Positions 1 to 11,616 are shown, counted from the first letter of the stretch. The stretch is DNA of 64,000 nt from Doris montereyensis (GCA_037039925.1 JAXRKP010000242.1:338501-402500); one strand, 5' to 3'. The notes: generated by a model not told the origin, from the letters alone. A program made the numbers and translations.

Positions 1-160
1 AACAATGAGCAGATGCCAATCAGGCCACCACACTGCACACACAAACTCAACCTCCAATCAGAAAGCTGAATAGCAGTAGTGGAAACTTTTCTTGCGTAGC
101 GGCTAATGGTATGTCAGCAGGGCTGAAAATTGAAATATTAATTTCATTCAATAGAGTAGT
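1..160 (+). other. possible Ig-domain fragment on the plus strand
   Basis: Read on the plus strand, about positions 78-150 give SSGNFSCVAANGMSAGLKIE, which looks like the F-G strands of an I-set Ig domain (D/S-G-x-F/Y-x-C-x-A-x-N). It is antisense to the large gene. No clean start, no upstream half and no convincing splice donor are visible, so it may be a chance match, a degraded copy or the edge of another gene. Confidence 0.2.
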
Positions 161-1834
161 AGTCAGGAAGAAAGGAAAAAAAAAAAGCTGTTGCTTGGAA
201 AAGAGTTCAAACGGAGGTAAAGAGCTGAAATAGTTTCCGCATTTGGTCATGAACATTATGATGAATTTTAAAAAAAAGATTCATCAGAGGTTGCATCTTC
301 TATATAATACATGATAAAGCACGCAAAGAGTTTTAAACAAATTTCATGAAAAAGCCGTCATTTTCAAAAGACAGGCAGAAGACAGACATCACAGAGCAAA
401 TAAAAAGCAAAGAGGAAAAATAAAAATCCATATAGAATTTAATTCCAAGCTCTGTCACTTCTAAACATACAAAAGATCAATAAATGTATAAAACAAGGTA
501 TATAATTATGCAAATCATGCTTGTAATATGGATAATTAATGATAGAAAATGACTATCTAATTGCTCTTTAAAAAGAAAAGAGCCATAAAATATTATCAAA
601 CAACAATCATTTCTAGGAAAATTTAGAAGACGCGCAAAACATGCCCCCATATCAATCCATGAAAATAAATGTTATTTTTTCATGTAGATACTACTTTCAT
701 TTAGAAATTAAACTGAAGGAGTTATCGAAAATGTTTAAGAAATATCTCTATCCCAATACATAGAAAAATATGCTTGTCTTTTATTTGTCTTTTAAAACTC
801 TGCACCATCTCAAACTTTCCATGATTGGTTAAAAGAAGACATCTGCATAGGCAACTATGAACTATGGCATTAAACCTTAATTGTTCCATTCCTGTTTTAG
901 CTGAACTAAAAAGTGCTCATTTTTGTTTCTTGAGCCTGACAACTTTGATCAAATTTATTCCAACAATTACTACTTTCAAAAGCTGCTGCTAAAAGGTATG
1001 AACTGACGTTTTTTGAAAGATAACCCAAATTATTTATTTATATACCTAACTTTGATACAATCTCAAGATTAAAATATGTAAAAGGTCTTATACTTTCATG
1101 GCGGATAATTCTTTTCACATGCAGGCAATCCATATAAGGAAAAACAACTTTGATAAAGAGAAAGAAAAGACGAGAGATATAAAAAAACAAAACAAACTTC
1201 CATATTGACGGTGAAAGTCGCAAACCGTGCAGTCCAATTTTGGATGTTTTGAGAAAATCAAAGAAAATGAAGCTGTGCTTAATAATCTATTTTTCACAGA
1301 CATACATGGATTGCTCATATGGTTACCATATGGGTTTCTATTGGTTCTTGAGTCACGAACTCCTATCTAGACGAAGCATAGGGGCTTCTTAATGTTAAAA
1401 AAAGCGGAAAAAAGATGTTACAAATTTTTAGATGTACTCGGCTTGTGACTTCCACTGTCGATATATAACTCTCCATACTGAGAGAAAGCAATGGTACACG
1501 TCAACAATATGGAATCATGAAAGGCCTATATCTAACCCTACATGACATGCATAAAATACAAAAAGAGAAGATCATAACATTAACTCTTCAAGCTCGAACT
1601 ACAAAAGCTGACTGCAATTTTGAGTTCTTTGAATCTCAAAATTGCTGTAGGAGCCAATCTAGAGACTCAAAAACTGTAAAAAAAAAAAAAATCAGGCTAC
1701 TTGAAATTTAAAAAAAAGAAACCAAGAAAAACGTAGCAAAAAGAAAAAAAAAGACAAATCAATCTGCAGAGGGAGGGAAAAAAAAGCCCCGAAGAAAACA
1801 AATTTTCACAGCACTGCAATCGCAAACCTCACAC
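161..1834. other. non-coding AT-rich sequence at the window edge
   Basis: AT-rich sequence with A-runs and stops in all frames. I see no domain-like reading. It is probably intron downstream of the last recognisable exon of the minus-strand gene, because that exon ends in a donor rather than a stop. Confidence 0.5.
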
Positions 1835-2049
1835 CTTTCCTCAAGACTCCTGGCCAAATATGGCACGTCAATCTGGGTTGGTACCCACATCTCCTTGGGT
1901 GGCTCTTGGCGTAAAATGATTGGTTTGGGTTCAGGCGGCGTAGGGGGCTTGCGAACCCGGTGCGAACAGGGGCCGAACCCTCCATTGGAATGGTAGGCAA
2001 TTGTGTGGTGACAGTTTGCACCGGTTTGACGGGTATGATAGGAGGTTGG
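1835..2049 (-). CDS. titin-like gene, Pro-rich exon (most 3' in window)
   Basis: Acceptor TTCCCAG on the high side and donor AAG|GTGTGAGG on the low side. The first part reads QPPIIPVKPVQTVTTQLP and the second part, in another frame, RKPPTPPEPKPIILRQEPP followed by VPTQIDVPYLARSLEER. Both are linker-like (P/V/K/E-rich), so one indel near 1950 is inferred. It resembles the elastic, PEVK-type segments of titin-family proteins. The donor implies further exons beyond the window. Confidence 0.55.
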
Positions 2050-2637
2050 CTGGGAAGGTAACAACAAGGTCAAGGTCATGTGTGTCTTGGTTAGCCCAAG
2101 ACATGAAAACAAAAGCATGAATTGAACTTGAAATTCATTTCACAACAAAGTTTTTAAGCATGCATGCTCGATGGTCGTAAAAATTATCCCTGCCACAATG
2201 ATGATGAATCTGGTGTTTCACTTAGATGTGATTTTTTTTGCGCTGAAAATTGTGACCAAAGGACATGAAAAATCCACAGAGAAAACAATGTTCTGGGGTT
2301 CGTCTTTTGTTGTTGTAAACATGCCATGATATGAAGATTCGATCCATCAATTTGGATGACAATCAAAGTCTCACATTAAAAAAAATCATTAAAAAAAAAA
2401 AAAGATACAATCCTTAAACATCAGTAATGTCTTAACTGCTTTAAAAAAAAAAAGTAAAGAATATTTCATTTCGCTTGAAATTTGCATTCACAAAATAAAG
2501 TGTGGGAGTGGTTTAAAAAAAAAAAATAAAGAGCTGAAAAACGTAAGAATAAAAAAATGAAAAAAATATATGAAAAGAGAAAGTCACATGAAAATTTGCT
2601 AAATCTGAAGTGAGGGGGACCATGCTGATGCAATCAC

Positions 2638-2801
2638 CTCGGCTGTGGGTGCACATAGAGCTGAGTCGTCTTTGGCTGCTGTTTTGGTTTTGGTTTTGGT
2701 TTAGGGGGCGCCACTTTTTGTGTAGGGGCGCAACTTTTGATGGAACTTGCACGACTATTGGTGCAGGCGGCGCAAACTTTGGTGTAGATGGCGCTACGTG
2801 C
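2638..2801 (-). CDS. titin-like gene, PEVK-like linker exon
   Basis: Acceptor TGATACAG, donor GTGATTGC. The reading begins HVAPSTPKFAPPAPIVVQVP and continues, after a one-base frame change, as QKVAPPKPKPKPKQQPKTTQ. The V-A-P and K-P repetition is typical of unstructured PEVK-like spring segments. No fold is expected. Confidence 0.6.
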
Positions 2802-3076
2802 CTGTATCAAATTCAACATTATCACTTTACTACAATGAGCAGAAACATTATAAACAAATACCCAAAAACAAAACAAAACAATAAAAGAAAACTGTGCACG
2901 CAATCTTTAACAGAAACATGTTGAGTGCGTAGCTGACCTACAATATGAAGAATGACGACAATAATAATGAAAATTAAGTGCACATGAGAGATTGTGTGCA
3001 ATTTGTTGTCTCCCATTCTTGTCATAGCATTAGCATGCATGCAAATAAAACAAATGACCTTATACATAAGGCTTTC

Positions 3077-3262
3077 CAAATTTTCATCTGATGACATTGG
3101 ATTTGACAAATTTTCATCTGATGACATTGAATTTGACAAATTTTCATCTGATGACATTGAATTTGACAAATTTTCATCTGATGACATTGAATTTGACAAA
3201 TTTTCATCTGATGACATTGAATTTGACAAATTTTCATCTGATGACATTGAATTTGACAAATT
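3077..3262. repeat. 30-bp minisatellite, about 6 copies
   Basis: Near-identical head-to-tail units of 30 bp (core ttttcatctgatgacattga). Because 30 is a multiple of three, all copies keep the same reading. On the minus strand one frame gives a repeating DENLSNSMSS decapeptide. It lies in the intron between exons 3814-3900 and 2638-2801, and I see no splice signals that would make it coding. Confidence 0.9.
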
Positions 3263-3813
3263 AGACACTCTTGACTCATGGATGTCATGGTTAAATACAG
3301 AAGATGAAATTTGATATGAAAATGAAAGAACATTATACACTAGCGAGCTTCAATAACACACCCCTCTTTGAACTGCCCATTGCATTGAAATGTTCACTTG
3401 GTCTCATGAGCTGCTGAAGTTCTTTGATATCCAATGCTATGGAACAAAGTGCTAAAGGCAATTGTCCATTGTTCATCCGCCTGTAGTGTCCTAAATGAAT
3501 TCTAGTTTGTTTTGTCAAAACATGCAATGGGCAGTTTAAATGATAGTGCATTATTAAGACTTGCTAGTATAGTTATGCAAATTCTGATCAACATGGTGAT
3601 CATATGTGAAGGATGCATACGTATACAATCATGGCGAACAAAATACAAATCATGATACAGTGTCGTATGTACAGACTGCTATAAAGGAGTGAACATTTGC
3701 AGAATAATAGATTGAATGTGAACATTTGAGAGGTTAAAGAGGAAAAAAACAATCCGTCTCAGTAGAGGGTCATATTTTATTTTTTTAAAAGGATTACTGG
3801 TGTTATCACTAAC

Positions 3814-3900
3814 CTGAACTCTCTCTCTTTGGGTTTGATTGGAATTGTTGCCTGGAATGGAGCCAATTCTTGTTTTGGTGCAGTCGCCACTGGGGTTGCA
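3814..3900 (-). CDS. titin-like gene, small PEVK-like exon (29 codons)
   Basis: Intact 87-bp exon. Acceptor TTATTTTCAG, donor AG|GTTAGT. It reads ATPVATAPKQELAPFQATIP and then IKPKEREF. The Ala/Pro/Lys/Glu composition and tiny size match the cassette exons of titin-type elastic regions, which are often alternatively spliced. No frameshift is needed. Confidence 0.65.
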
Positions 3901-5509
3901 CTGAAAATAAAGACAGAAGCCTGTGTGAAAATTCATGCCATCACTCATCAAAACACCCGTTCAGCTGATGAAAATTAATTGGGAATAAAATAGTAATAAA
4001 AAAATATTTTAAAATTTCATGAAAGAAAAATCAAAGACCAGGGCATATAACAAATGATAAATTAAATCTAAAAAAAACAAAAATTGGTCATTGTATGTAA
4101 AACAAATCCAGAAATTTCAATATTTTAATTCATTGAAAACATGAGACAAATCTTCCTTTCAAAAATTCAATGGGATATTTGCTGTCTGTTCCCAAAAAAA
4201 TAAAACAAAATGTACACATGTAAACATTATCACTTAGCAAGCATTAAAAATCTTAAACAAAAATATTGCTGATGCCAAAATACTATAGAGTTTTTGAATA
4301 CTACAAACTCTGAGAGGAAAAACACAACTGACTGAATCAATTCAGATCTGTCAAATCAAAAAGAATCGCATGACAGTTTGTTAAATTGCAGCCCCATCCA
4401 CCATATGTGGTGATTGCAGGGTGAATTAACAGGAGGAACAGCAAGATGAAAAACACATGAAAGAGTGAAATGAAAGAAGTGCCTATTCACATGCTAGAAG
4501 AAGATCCAAAATTTGAAAAAAAATCATTCATTTGTCAATTTCTTATTTTGTCTTTAAATTTCTCAAGCGTTCTAATTTTTATACTACGTCTTTCAATGAG
4601 ACAAAGGGTTCAAACTGGGAATGTTGTTATTTCCATTGAGAGTTGAATACAAGAAATTATATAATTTAGGGAGTAAATTAAAAAAACAAACACGACACAA
4701 CAATCTAAAATGGCAAAATAAACATTAGAGAAACATGAAATAAATTTGAGCACCAAGGAAAAGTTGATTTCAGAAGAACATGCAGTACAAAACGATATAT
4801 GTGCAAATCATAGTTTTTTGTTTTTTTTAAGTTGTTAGAAATTTTTGTATAGATATAATTGCATATTGTTTATGTTTTCATGCACGAGATTTGAAAAAAA
4901 TTAATAAAGATTCCAAGCACTCATACAGAGGGAATTAAATAGAACAAATTTGAAATAACGGCAAACAAAATCAATAAAGAAGGCTTGTTGCATCGAGAAA
5001 ATTTAAATAACTTATTTTATGCCACAAAAAAACAAAACAAAAAAAGGGAAAGAAAAAGACAGCTAAGACAAGAAAACGTAGAAGTGTTTTTAAAGTTTTC
5101 AACAAGCAAAGATTTGTCCGAGTTTTACAACATTTTGCCAGAGTTCATGTGATTTGTTTACATGCTCATCTTCCCATAATTTCTTGGGACAAACACAGCC
5201 AAAAACAAACATGCAATTTAATTTTTCGCCACTCGTAGATTTATCAAAAAAAAAAAAAAAAAATTAACAGAAGGCCGATAAAATATGATGAGATGAGTCC
5301 ATTATCCAAATCAAATGAGGTTTGTATATGAATTGAATTCTTTTTCCCTTTGCTCAGCTCTCATATGGGCCTATGTAATGTTAAATTAATTAGTCTTGAG
5401 ATTTCCTTCAATGTTTTCCAGTCCAAGGAATGGGTCTACCTACATGGTTAAACGTTAGTTCTGTCTTTGCAGCTGTTGAGTGTCTTTTAATATAATCTCT
5501 GTTTTTCTT
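3901..5509. other. intron, AT-rich
   Basis: Intron sequence with A- and T-runs, including poly(A) at 5247-5263. It holds one copy of the short repeat family C at about 4385-4490 and otherwise nothing recognisable. Confidence 0.6.
4385..4490 (+). mobile_element. short dispersed repeat family C, copy 1
   Basis: Matches the family core 'ccaccatatgtggtgat', then 'gtgaattaa' and 'agcaagatgaaa'. This is one of about a dozen copies in the window (see the copies at 7386, 14795, 32228, 32430 and 57765). Confidence 0.7.
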
Positions 5510-6240
5510 TTCACATGCTTTCAGTCTGTGTGTAATTTTTGTGTAATATTATGCTTTCATGAGTTTAATTTTTGTGTTATATTACGCTTTCAGTCTGTGT
5601 GTTTAATTTTTGTGTGACATGCTTTCAGTCTGTGTGTAATTTTTGTGTAATATTATGCTTTCATGAGTTTAATTTTTGTGTTATATTATGTTTTCAGTCT
5701 GTGTGTTTAATTTTTGTGTGATATGCTTTCAGTCTATGAGTTTGATTTTTGTGTGAAATGCTTTCAGTCTATGAGTTTGATTTTTGTGTGAAATGCTTTC
5801 AGTTTATGAGTTTGATTTTTGTGTGAAATGCTTTCAGTCTATGTGTTTGATATTTGTGTGAAATGCTTTCAGTCTATGTGTTTGATATTTGTGTGATATG
5901 CTTTCAGTCTATGAGTTTGATTTTTGTGTGATATGCTTTCAGTCTATGAGTTTGATTTTTGTGTGAAATGCTTTCAGTCTATGAGTTTGATTTTTGTGTG
6001 AAATGCTTTCAGTCTATGAGTTTGATTTTTGTGTGATATACTTTCAGTCTATGAGTTTGATTTTTTGTGTAATGCTTTCAGTCAATGTCTTTGATTTTTG
6101 TGTGTAATGCTTTCAGTCTATGTGTTTAATTTTTTGTGTGTAATGATTTCAGTCTGTGTGTTCAATTTTGTGTGTAATGCCTTCAATCTGCATTTTAAAT
6201 TTTTTGTGTAATCCTTTCAATCTGTATCACCAGTGTGTTC
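5510..6240. repeat. ~35-bp minisatellite, about 20 copies
   Basis: Degenerate tandem copies of a unit containing 'tgctttcagtctatgagttt' followed by 'gatttttgtgtgaaa'. Early copies near 5510-5720 are longer and more diverged, and the middle copies are nearly identical. It lies in the intron between exons 6536-6646 and 3814-3900. Confidence 0.9.
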
Positions 6241-6535
6241 TCATTAAACTATGCCTGTTGATTTAGAGCTGTTCTAAAAATATTTCTGGATTCTTTAGAC
6301 AAATTCGCATATGAAGCAGCTTTTCAAGACAGTCAATGAAGCTACGGGTAACAGGAGAATTTCCACAAAACAAAGAAGGAAGAGGCAGTATGAAAGAAGG
6401 GAGTTCAAATTCAAGGGTGCTTTACTACAGGTGGTTTTACGTAGCCCAGGCGAAGAGAGGCATTCAGAAAAAGTGGAGACAGCTCAGCCAAGTGGGGGGA
6501 GATAACTCTGGATGGAGGGTACACTCTTTAACTAC

Positions 6536-6646
6536 CTGGACAAAACAGTTTGTGGTTTAGGGGCGACAGGAGGTGGGCGGGGGCTTGTCGGCGGTGGAAT
6601 CTTTATAATGGCCGTCACCGGTCTCAGCTGACCTTCGAAATCTTTC
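6536..6646 (-). CDS. titin-like gene, Pro-rich exon (37 codons)
   Basis: Intact exon. Acceptor TTCGTTTCTAG and donor CAG|GTAGTT. It reads KDFEGQLRPVTAIIKIPPPT and then SPRPPPVAPKPQTVL. It is an extended proline-rich linker without Ig or spectrin character. The acceptor is preceded, about 10 nt upstream in the sense direction, by a (CAT)n array. Confidence 0.65.
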
Positions 6647-6656
6647 CTAGAAACGA

Positions 6657-6693
<37 letters not shown>
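6657..6693. repeat. (ATG)n / (CAT)n microsatellite
   Basis: About 12 perfect trinucleotide units lying about 10 nt outside the acceptor of exon 6536-6646, inside the region normally occupied by the polypyrimidine tract. Confidence 0.9.
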
Positions 6694-6694
<1 letters not shown>

Positions 6695-6892
6695 AAGGAT
6701 GGCAATTGCTTGAAAAAAAAATTGTCATTGGGTTTTTGGCTGACAGAAAATTCGTAAAACTTAATTTGACTGGGAACATCTGTCAATCTCTGGATACTAT
6801 TCTGGACACAATTTGGTCAAGGTCATTCATTGACATCCCTTGTCACTGAGTTATGATAGTAACAAGTGCTTTATAGCTATGACTACTAACAC

Positions 6893-7045
6893 AGGCGAAA
6901 TGTGACAATAAGTGACAACTCCACTACTAAAGACAGAACAAACACATGACGTTTCGGGTATAACCCTTCGAAGGGTTATACCAAAACGTCACGTGTTTGT
7001 TCTGTCTTTATTAGTGGAGTTGTCACTTATTGTCATATTTCGCCT
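6893..7045. mobile_element. 153-bp near-perfect palindrome, foldback element
   Basis: The left arm (aggcgaaatgtgacaataag...) is repeated as its reverse complement ending tcatatttcgcct, with the centre at ttcgaa. A 12-bp direct repeat (actactaacaca) occurs just left at about 6883 and right at about 7079, suggesting a target-site duplication around an insert of about 190 bp. The arm contains GAAACGTC, found in hammerhead ribozymes of Penelope-like elements. That assignment is tentative. Confidence 0.7.
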
Positions 7046-7385
7046 TTGATTCACTTCACTGTGGCTCCTTCGTATTATTACTACTAACACAATAACAAGA
7101 TAAAATGTCTTTTGCCCCAAATGAGATATGATGTTATCCAGTCAATGATAAATTATATATTTTCAAGCACAGATGTGTGGTATTATCTATAGTATCGAAT
7201 ACAAGCATAACAAAATGGGAAATAAGCTATCTAGATTATGTATTAGAGGGATACACACAAATAATATACAGATATAAGATAAATAAATGGTACACAACAA
7301 GGATATGCAAAAACGTAATTATATATATACTAATTATATACATAATACAATGTTTGTGTAAGCTTTTAAATTGCTTAAATGAAAA

Positions 7386-7520
7386 TGACCCCGTCCACCT
7401 TATACAGTGATCGCAGAGTGAATTAAGTATAAGAGGAAATAGCAAGATGAAAGGAGTGTGCAGGAGTGAAAGTAAAGAAGTAGAATCTACCAGCAGTGCC
7501 CACCAACCCCTCAAGCCGTG
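7386..7520 (+). mobile_element. short dispersed repeat family C, copy 2
   Basis: Long copy running from 'gtccaccttatacagtgatc' to 'agcagtgcccaccaaccc', so it shows both ends of the family. Confidence 0.75.
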
Positions 7521-7698
7521 TGAGCAAATGTGTGAGGGCTGAATTATATACAGAACAGAAGTTTGAGTGATCACTTTGATACATCATAGAATCCCCCCAT
7601 GTACAATCAATTCGTCACTGAAAAGACCAATCCCATTTTACCCAAAGTCATTGCTAGTCATGTGACCGGATACAACCAATGAAATGACAATAACTTAC

Positions 7699-7752
7699 TG
7701 TGTGGCTGAGACGTACACTGGCTCCAACTGTGGCCTGTCCATCGCAGGTTTT
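7699..7752 (-). CDS. titin-like gene, 54-bp mini-exon
   Basis: Acceptor TTTACTACAG, donor GTAAGT. The 18-codon reading is KPAMDRPQLEPVYVSAT. It is open, Pro-containing and linker-like. The very short length is normal for spring-region exons, but the small size limits certainty. Confidence 0.5.
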
Positions 7753-9798
7753 CTGTAGTAAAACAAGAAAAGAAGAAGAAAAAGTTGAATTTTAACATGA
7801 GAACATTTCTCAATTGTGCCCCTTGAGTTCTATTCAAGGCATTGAATTCTCTCCCTTGGATTCTCAGTCAACAAAGCTGTAAAAGGTCTGCACATATAAG
7901 CAAACAATCATTTGAGTAAGCAAAAAGGGAAAACATCATATCCAGTCAAATTATATCTTAAAAAGCAGAGTAATAAGGTTGATATGTATCAAGGGACAAG
8001 GTAGAAGATATTTATTGATTACTGCACATCAAAATCCTTTAGCAATAATGGTAATATTAAGATGGACAGTTACAGAGTGCACATCTCGCATGAGAGAACA
8101 AACTCTCTCAGTTTTATTATGATAATAGAGTGCTCCACTAAAAACCAAATTCCGTCATTTTAATTCCAACGTTAAATCTGTCATTTTATACGGAGCAGAG
8201 ACTTAGAGAATAATGACACCATCATAGGGAAGCTGGAGATGTTTATTAATAACTGTTTACGAACGATCCTCAAAATACTCTGGGCCGACACCATCAGCAA
8301 CAGAGAACCTCCCAACTTTAGGTCGACATACACACTACATTTCACATAACATGAACGATTGAAGTTTCAACTTTGAGTCACTTTTAACACTGTATTACAA
8401 TTCTGTAAGTTTTAAAAGTGGTGACAATAAGATAAAAATGAAAGCAAACTATGAGAAAATAATAATTTTATTCATAGTCAAAACATGCCTAAAATACAAC
8501 ATGCTATGTCCATTCACATGAGTGACAATACGTCACTCCAGTTTACAATATTGTTCTACGTCCAGTTTTCACAAAATTTGGGATTTAGTCACTAATTGTC
8601 TCAAAAACCCATGTATTCTATCTCCCCTTATGTACAAAACTTGAAAAAATATTCAAAAAGCCAAATTTAGTGTGATATTCATATTTCAATCTATGTATTG
8701 TTTTAGAAAGTTGAAACTTTTAATTGAAATTTCTCAAAACGGAAACTCATGGATATGGAACAATTGGAAACTGGGGTAACAAATAATAAACATCATGGCA
8801 TTCATATCGAGAAAAAAAACAAAAAGAAAGACGACGAAAAGGCTGAAATCACAATGTGAGAGCAAAAAAATGAAGTGTACAAAGAAACGGAACAAAGGAA
8901 ACAAAATCTGTATTTTTCACATCATTGAAAACACACACACATATTTTGATTTCTTCAATTGTGAACATTTCTTTCTTCATGAAAGTGAAAGTAAAAAACA
9001 CTCAATAATGGCTGCATGCAATAAGATTTGAGATTTTAAAAAAAGCTAAATTAGGCATTTCAACAGATTATCGATTTTTTGGTATTGTTAATTCTGTACC
9101 GACATTCCATGTTTGTGTTTTGTTTTGAGGAGAGGGTGGGAGAGGGAGAAAAGAAAAGGAGAACAACTAAGAAAACTTGAATAATTCATGCCAAAAAACA
9201 ACAGGAAGGCCTCAACTCGAAAGGATTCAACGTTAAAGATAAGTAAAGGCAAAATACTTCCTGTTGAGCGAGGGGTTATCAGACGTAGTAGAATTCTGAT
9301 CTGTGTGGCAGTCAGATGCTATTTTAGCACAGTTGCCACACTCTTTACTGTATGAAGTTCATCAAAACAAAAATAGGTTTCCTCTCCCTATGATTTGTCA
9401 TTGTGATAATATGCACTGTGACGCTACATGTCTAAAATTAGAACAATTCCTTCAATCTTCTTCTACAATCACAATTTAAATAGACATAAGCGAACGAAAT
9501 GAAGTTCAGTTCAGTCTTGTCCTATGTCTATTTTCCACATTTTAAGAATAAAATGCTTTGACTTGTTGCAAAAGGTTTTGACACAGAACAAATCAAATTG
9601 AGCTGTGTGCATCGTTAAAATGGAGATTTGTACCTCATCTTACATAAATTGACAATATCTCTTTTTTTTTAACCAAAAAAAAAATGAAAATTACACAAGA
9701 CAACAAGGCTCACAAAATATCTACTCCAACAAATATCGAAATGCTTTAATCCATGCAAGAACGGGTTTTGCAATTCCTATCATGCGAAAAATCCGCAC
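7753..9798. other. intron, no gene seen
   Basis: AT-rich intronic sequence. I saw no domain-like reading, no large repeat and no RNA gene. Confidence 0.5.
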
Positions 9799-9895
9799 CT
9801 TGGCAAATCTTCTTCATCTATCAAACGAAGATAGCCGCTCATTGTCCGATGCGTAACTGATGAGCTGAACTGGTCCAGTTTTGTGAATGTCATAG
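9799..9895 (-). CDS. titin-like gene, GPVQ module exon, copy 2
   Basis: Acceptor CCAATAG, donor AG|GTGCGG. It reads YDIHKTGPVQLISYASDNE and, after one frame change, GYLRLIDEEDLPR. It aligns along its length with exon 11515-11616 (YEIQSTGPVQQISYA ... LRLVKEEEL), so the two are duplicated modules of about 33 residues. I do not recognise the module. It is not Ig, FN3 or spectrin. Confidence 0.6.
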
Positions 9896-10762
9896 CTATT
9901 GGTTGGAGACATTAAAAACAACAACAACAATATTATTATGTGCCAGTTACAAAGAGACGTCTGTATCATTTCAAAGACAAGTTTGTAAAAGTGACATTCA
10001 TGGACGAAAAGTCGACAGTAAGTTTTAGAGCATTTTTATCACGCCGTTTATCTTTATTTTATTTATATTAATCAAATCTGGTTTTCTTTATGAGCTTTAA
10101 AATGCCATATGATTGATTGATTTTGTAGCATTATGACAAATTAATTCTGGGTTTTTTTGTTGTTGTCTTATTTGCATTAAAAGCTGAAATGTATGTTTAA
10201 CTTTTCTGTACAAATCTGGTTGCCGCAAAGAGTAACAAGGCTGCAAAAAAAATAATTTTTGTGTGGAATTTTACCCTGCAACATAACTTGTTTGTTAGGT
10301 TTGATTTACCTTGTAACGTACTACGATGCTAATAATTTTCAAATTCATAACATATTATCAAGAACACATGGAAAAAAGGACCGTTACAGAATCATGAAGC
10401 AGGGACAGTTCCCAGTAAAAAATACCACTAATCTTTAAAGTTGTGACCAATACGTGAAATTAAATTGAAAATAAGGGAAAGTCATGTGTTTTTATCAGAT
10501 GGCAATTAGATACACCTAAGAGGGAAAAATATGGCTTGATCTATTTTTTTTTATTTGAAAGATCCACCTATTTTGAACTCCTATTCTAAATGATATTTCT
10601 CTGTGTTGACATTCTAAATATAATCCCGTTTCAGATTCAAATGGATAAATAATTTTCACATTATTGCTCCTTTTGTTTGGTTTTACAAACACCCAAATGC
10701 CTAAAATAAAAAAATAAAAAACAAAACTCCGAAACAAATCATTGGCATGCGTGAAGAAGCAC
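9896..10762. other. intron, no gene seen
   Basis: AT-rich intronic sequence between two confident exons. No further coding signal was noticed. Confidence 0.5.
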
Positions 10763-11040
10763 CTGGGAGACGGCTCTCTGGGTTTGAACAAAACGGTGAT
10801 GGGTTTGGTTGGCTTGGCTGCCTTTGGTGGAGGCGGCTTGGGTGAGTCGTATTCGTCTGGCACACTGAAGAGTCGACGAGCCTCGTAAACACTCTTTTCA
10901 CGTAATCCTCCTCTGAGACTTCCATGGGAACGGCCCGGTCCGGAGATCGGGATGGCTGTTGGGGAATTGGTTTAGCGGCCACAGGTGGCGCTGCTGCTCT
11001 CGGCCTGATGGGCTCTTCGTGAAGAGGTCTCTCAGGTTGC
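10763..11040 (-). CDS. titin-like gene, Pro-rich linker exon
   Basis: Acceptor TTGCGACAG, donor CCCAG|GTGCTT. The first part reads HEEPIRPRAAAPPVAAKPIP then EVSEEDYVKRV. After a one-base shift it continues FSVPDEYDSPKPPPPKAAKP then ITVLFKPREPSPR. It is a disordered Pro/Lys-rich linker lying between the two GPVQ modules (11515 and 9799). Confidence 0.6.
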
Positions 11041-11514
11041 CTGTCGCAAGAGTAGGGTCGGTGGTTGAAGTGAAGTTTGCAGTTTAAAGTGTCTCATGCT
11101 ATGTCACATGCACATCCCTCTGGTCATTGTTTCATTATTAAAATCTATCTTGGCTGAGAGTTGATGTAGATGATGTAACACTTTCCAAAAGGGACAATAC
11201 AGTTTTTTTTTTTAAAAAGAAGCCAAACAAAGAAAGGGGAATGATATTTAAATCAAAAATAGCCATCAAATAACCCGCCACTTTTATGTGACGTGTATAA
11301 AATTAAAATGACAATAATCTGAAAGCGAGAAAAGAATTTTGGTTTGTAATTTTTTTAATCATTTTCTTATGCTGACTGATTGAAAATATTTATCAAAAGG
11401 ATTTTGCGACAACACTTTCTTGACATTATCATACAAAGGTTGAAAAAATCCCCGGAAATATGGACGAGTTTAAACAAAAGAACACGCCATGCATATGAGA
11501 AAAGTATGCGACAC

Positions 11515-11616
11515 CTCATCAACTCTTCCTCTTTGACTAGTCTCAGAACGGCGCTGTCATGCTCTGTGGCGTAGGAAATCTGCTGCACAGGGCCCGTCGA
11601 CTGGATCTCATAGTGA
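11515..11616 (-). CDS. titin-like gene, GPVQ module exon, copy 1
   Basis: Intact 102-bp (34-codon) exon. Acceptor AACGCAG, donor ATGAG|GTGTCG. It reads YEIQSTGPVQQISYATEHDS then AVLRLVKEEELM. It is paralogous to exon 9799-9895 with the same splice phases (first full codon TAT, last bases AG). Predicted extended and acidic toward its end. The family is unrecognised. Confidence 0.65.

Noticed and set aside
2822..3340. Minus-strand reading of 172 codons containing a decapeptide repeat as an exon
   Set aside because: No acceptor or donor of good quality and no domain. It lies wholly between two well-supported exons and is explained by the 30-bp minisatellite.
8795..9031. Lys-rich plus-strand reading of 78 codons
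   Set aside because: A-rich intronic sequence, no homology-like pattern and no repeat of structure on either side.
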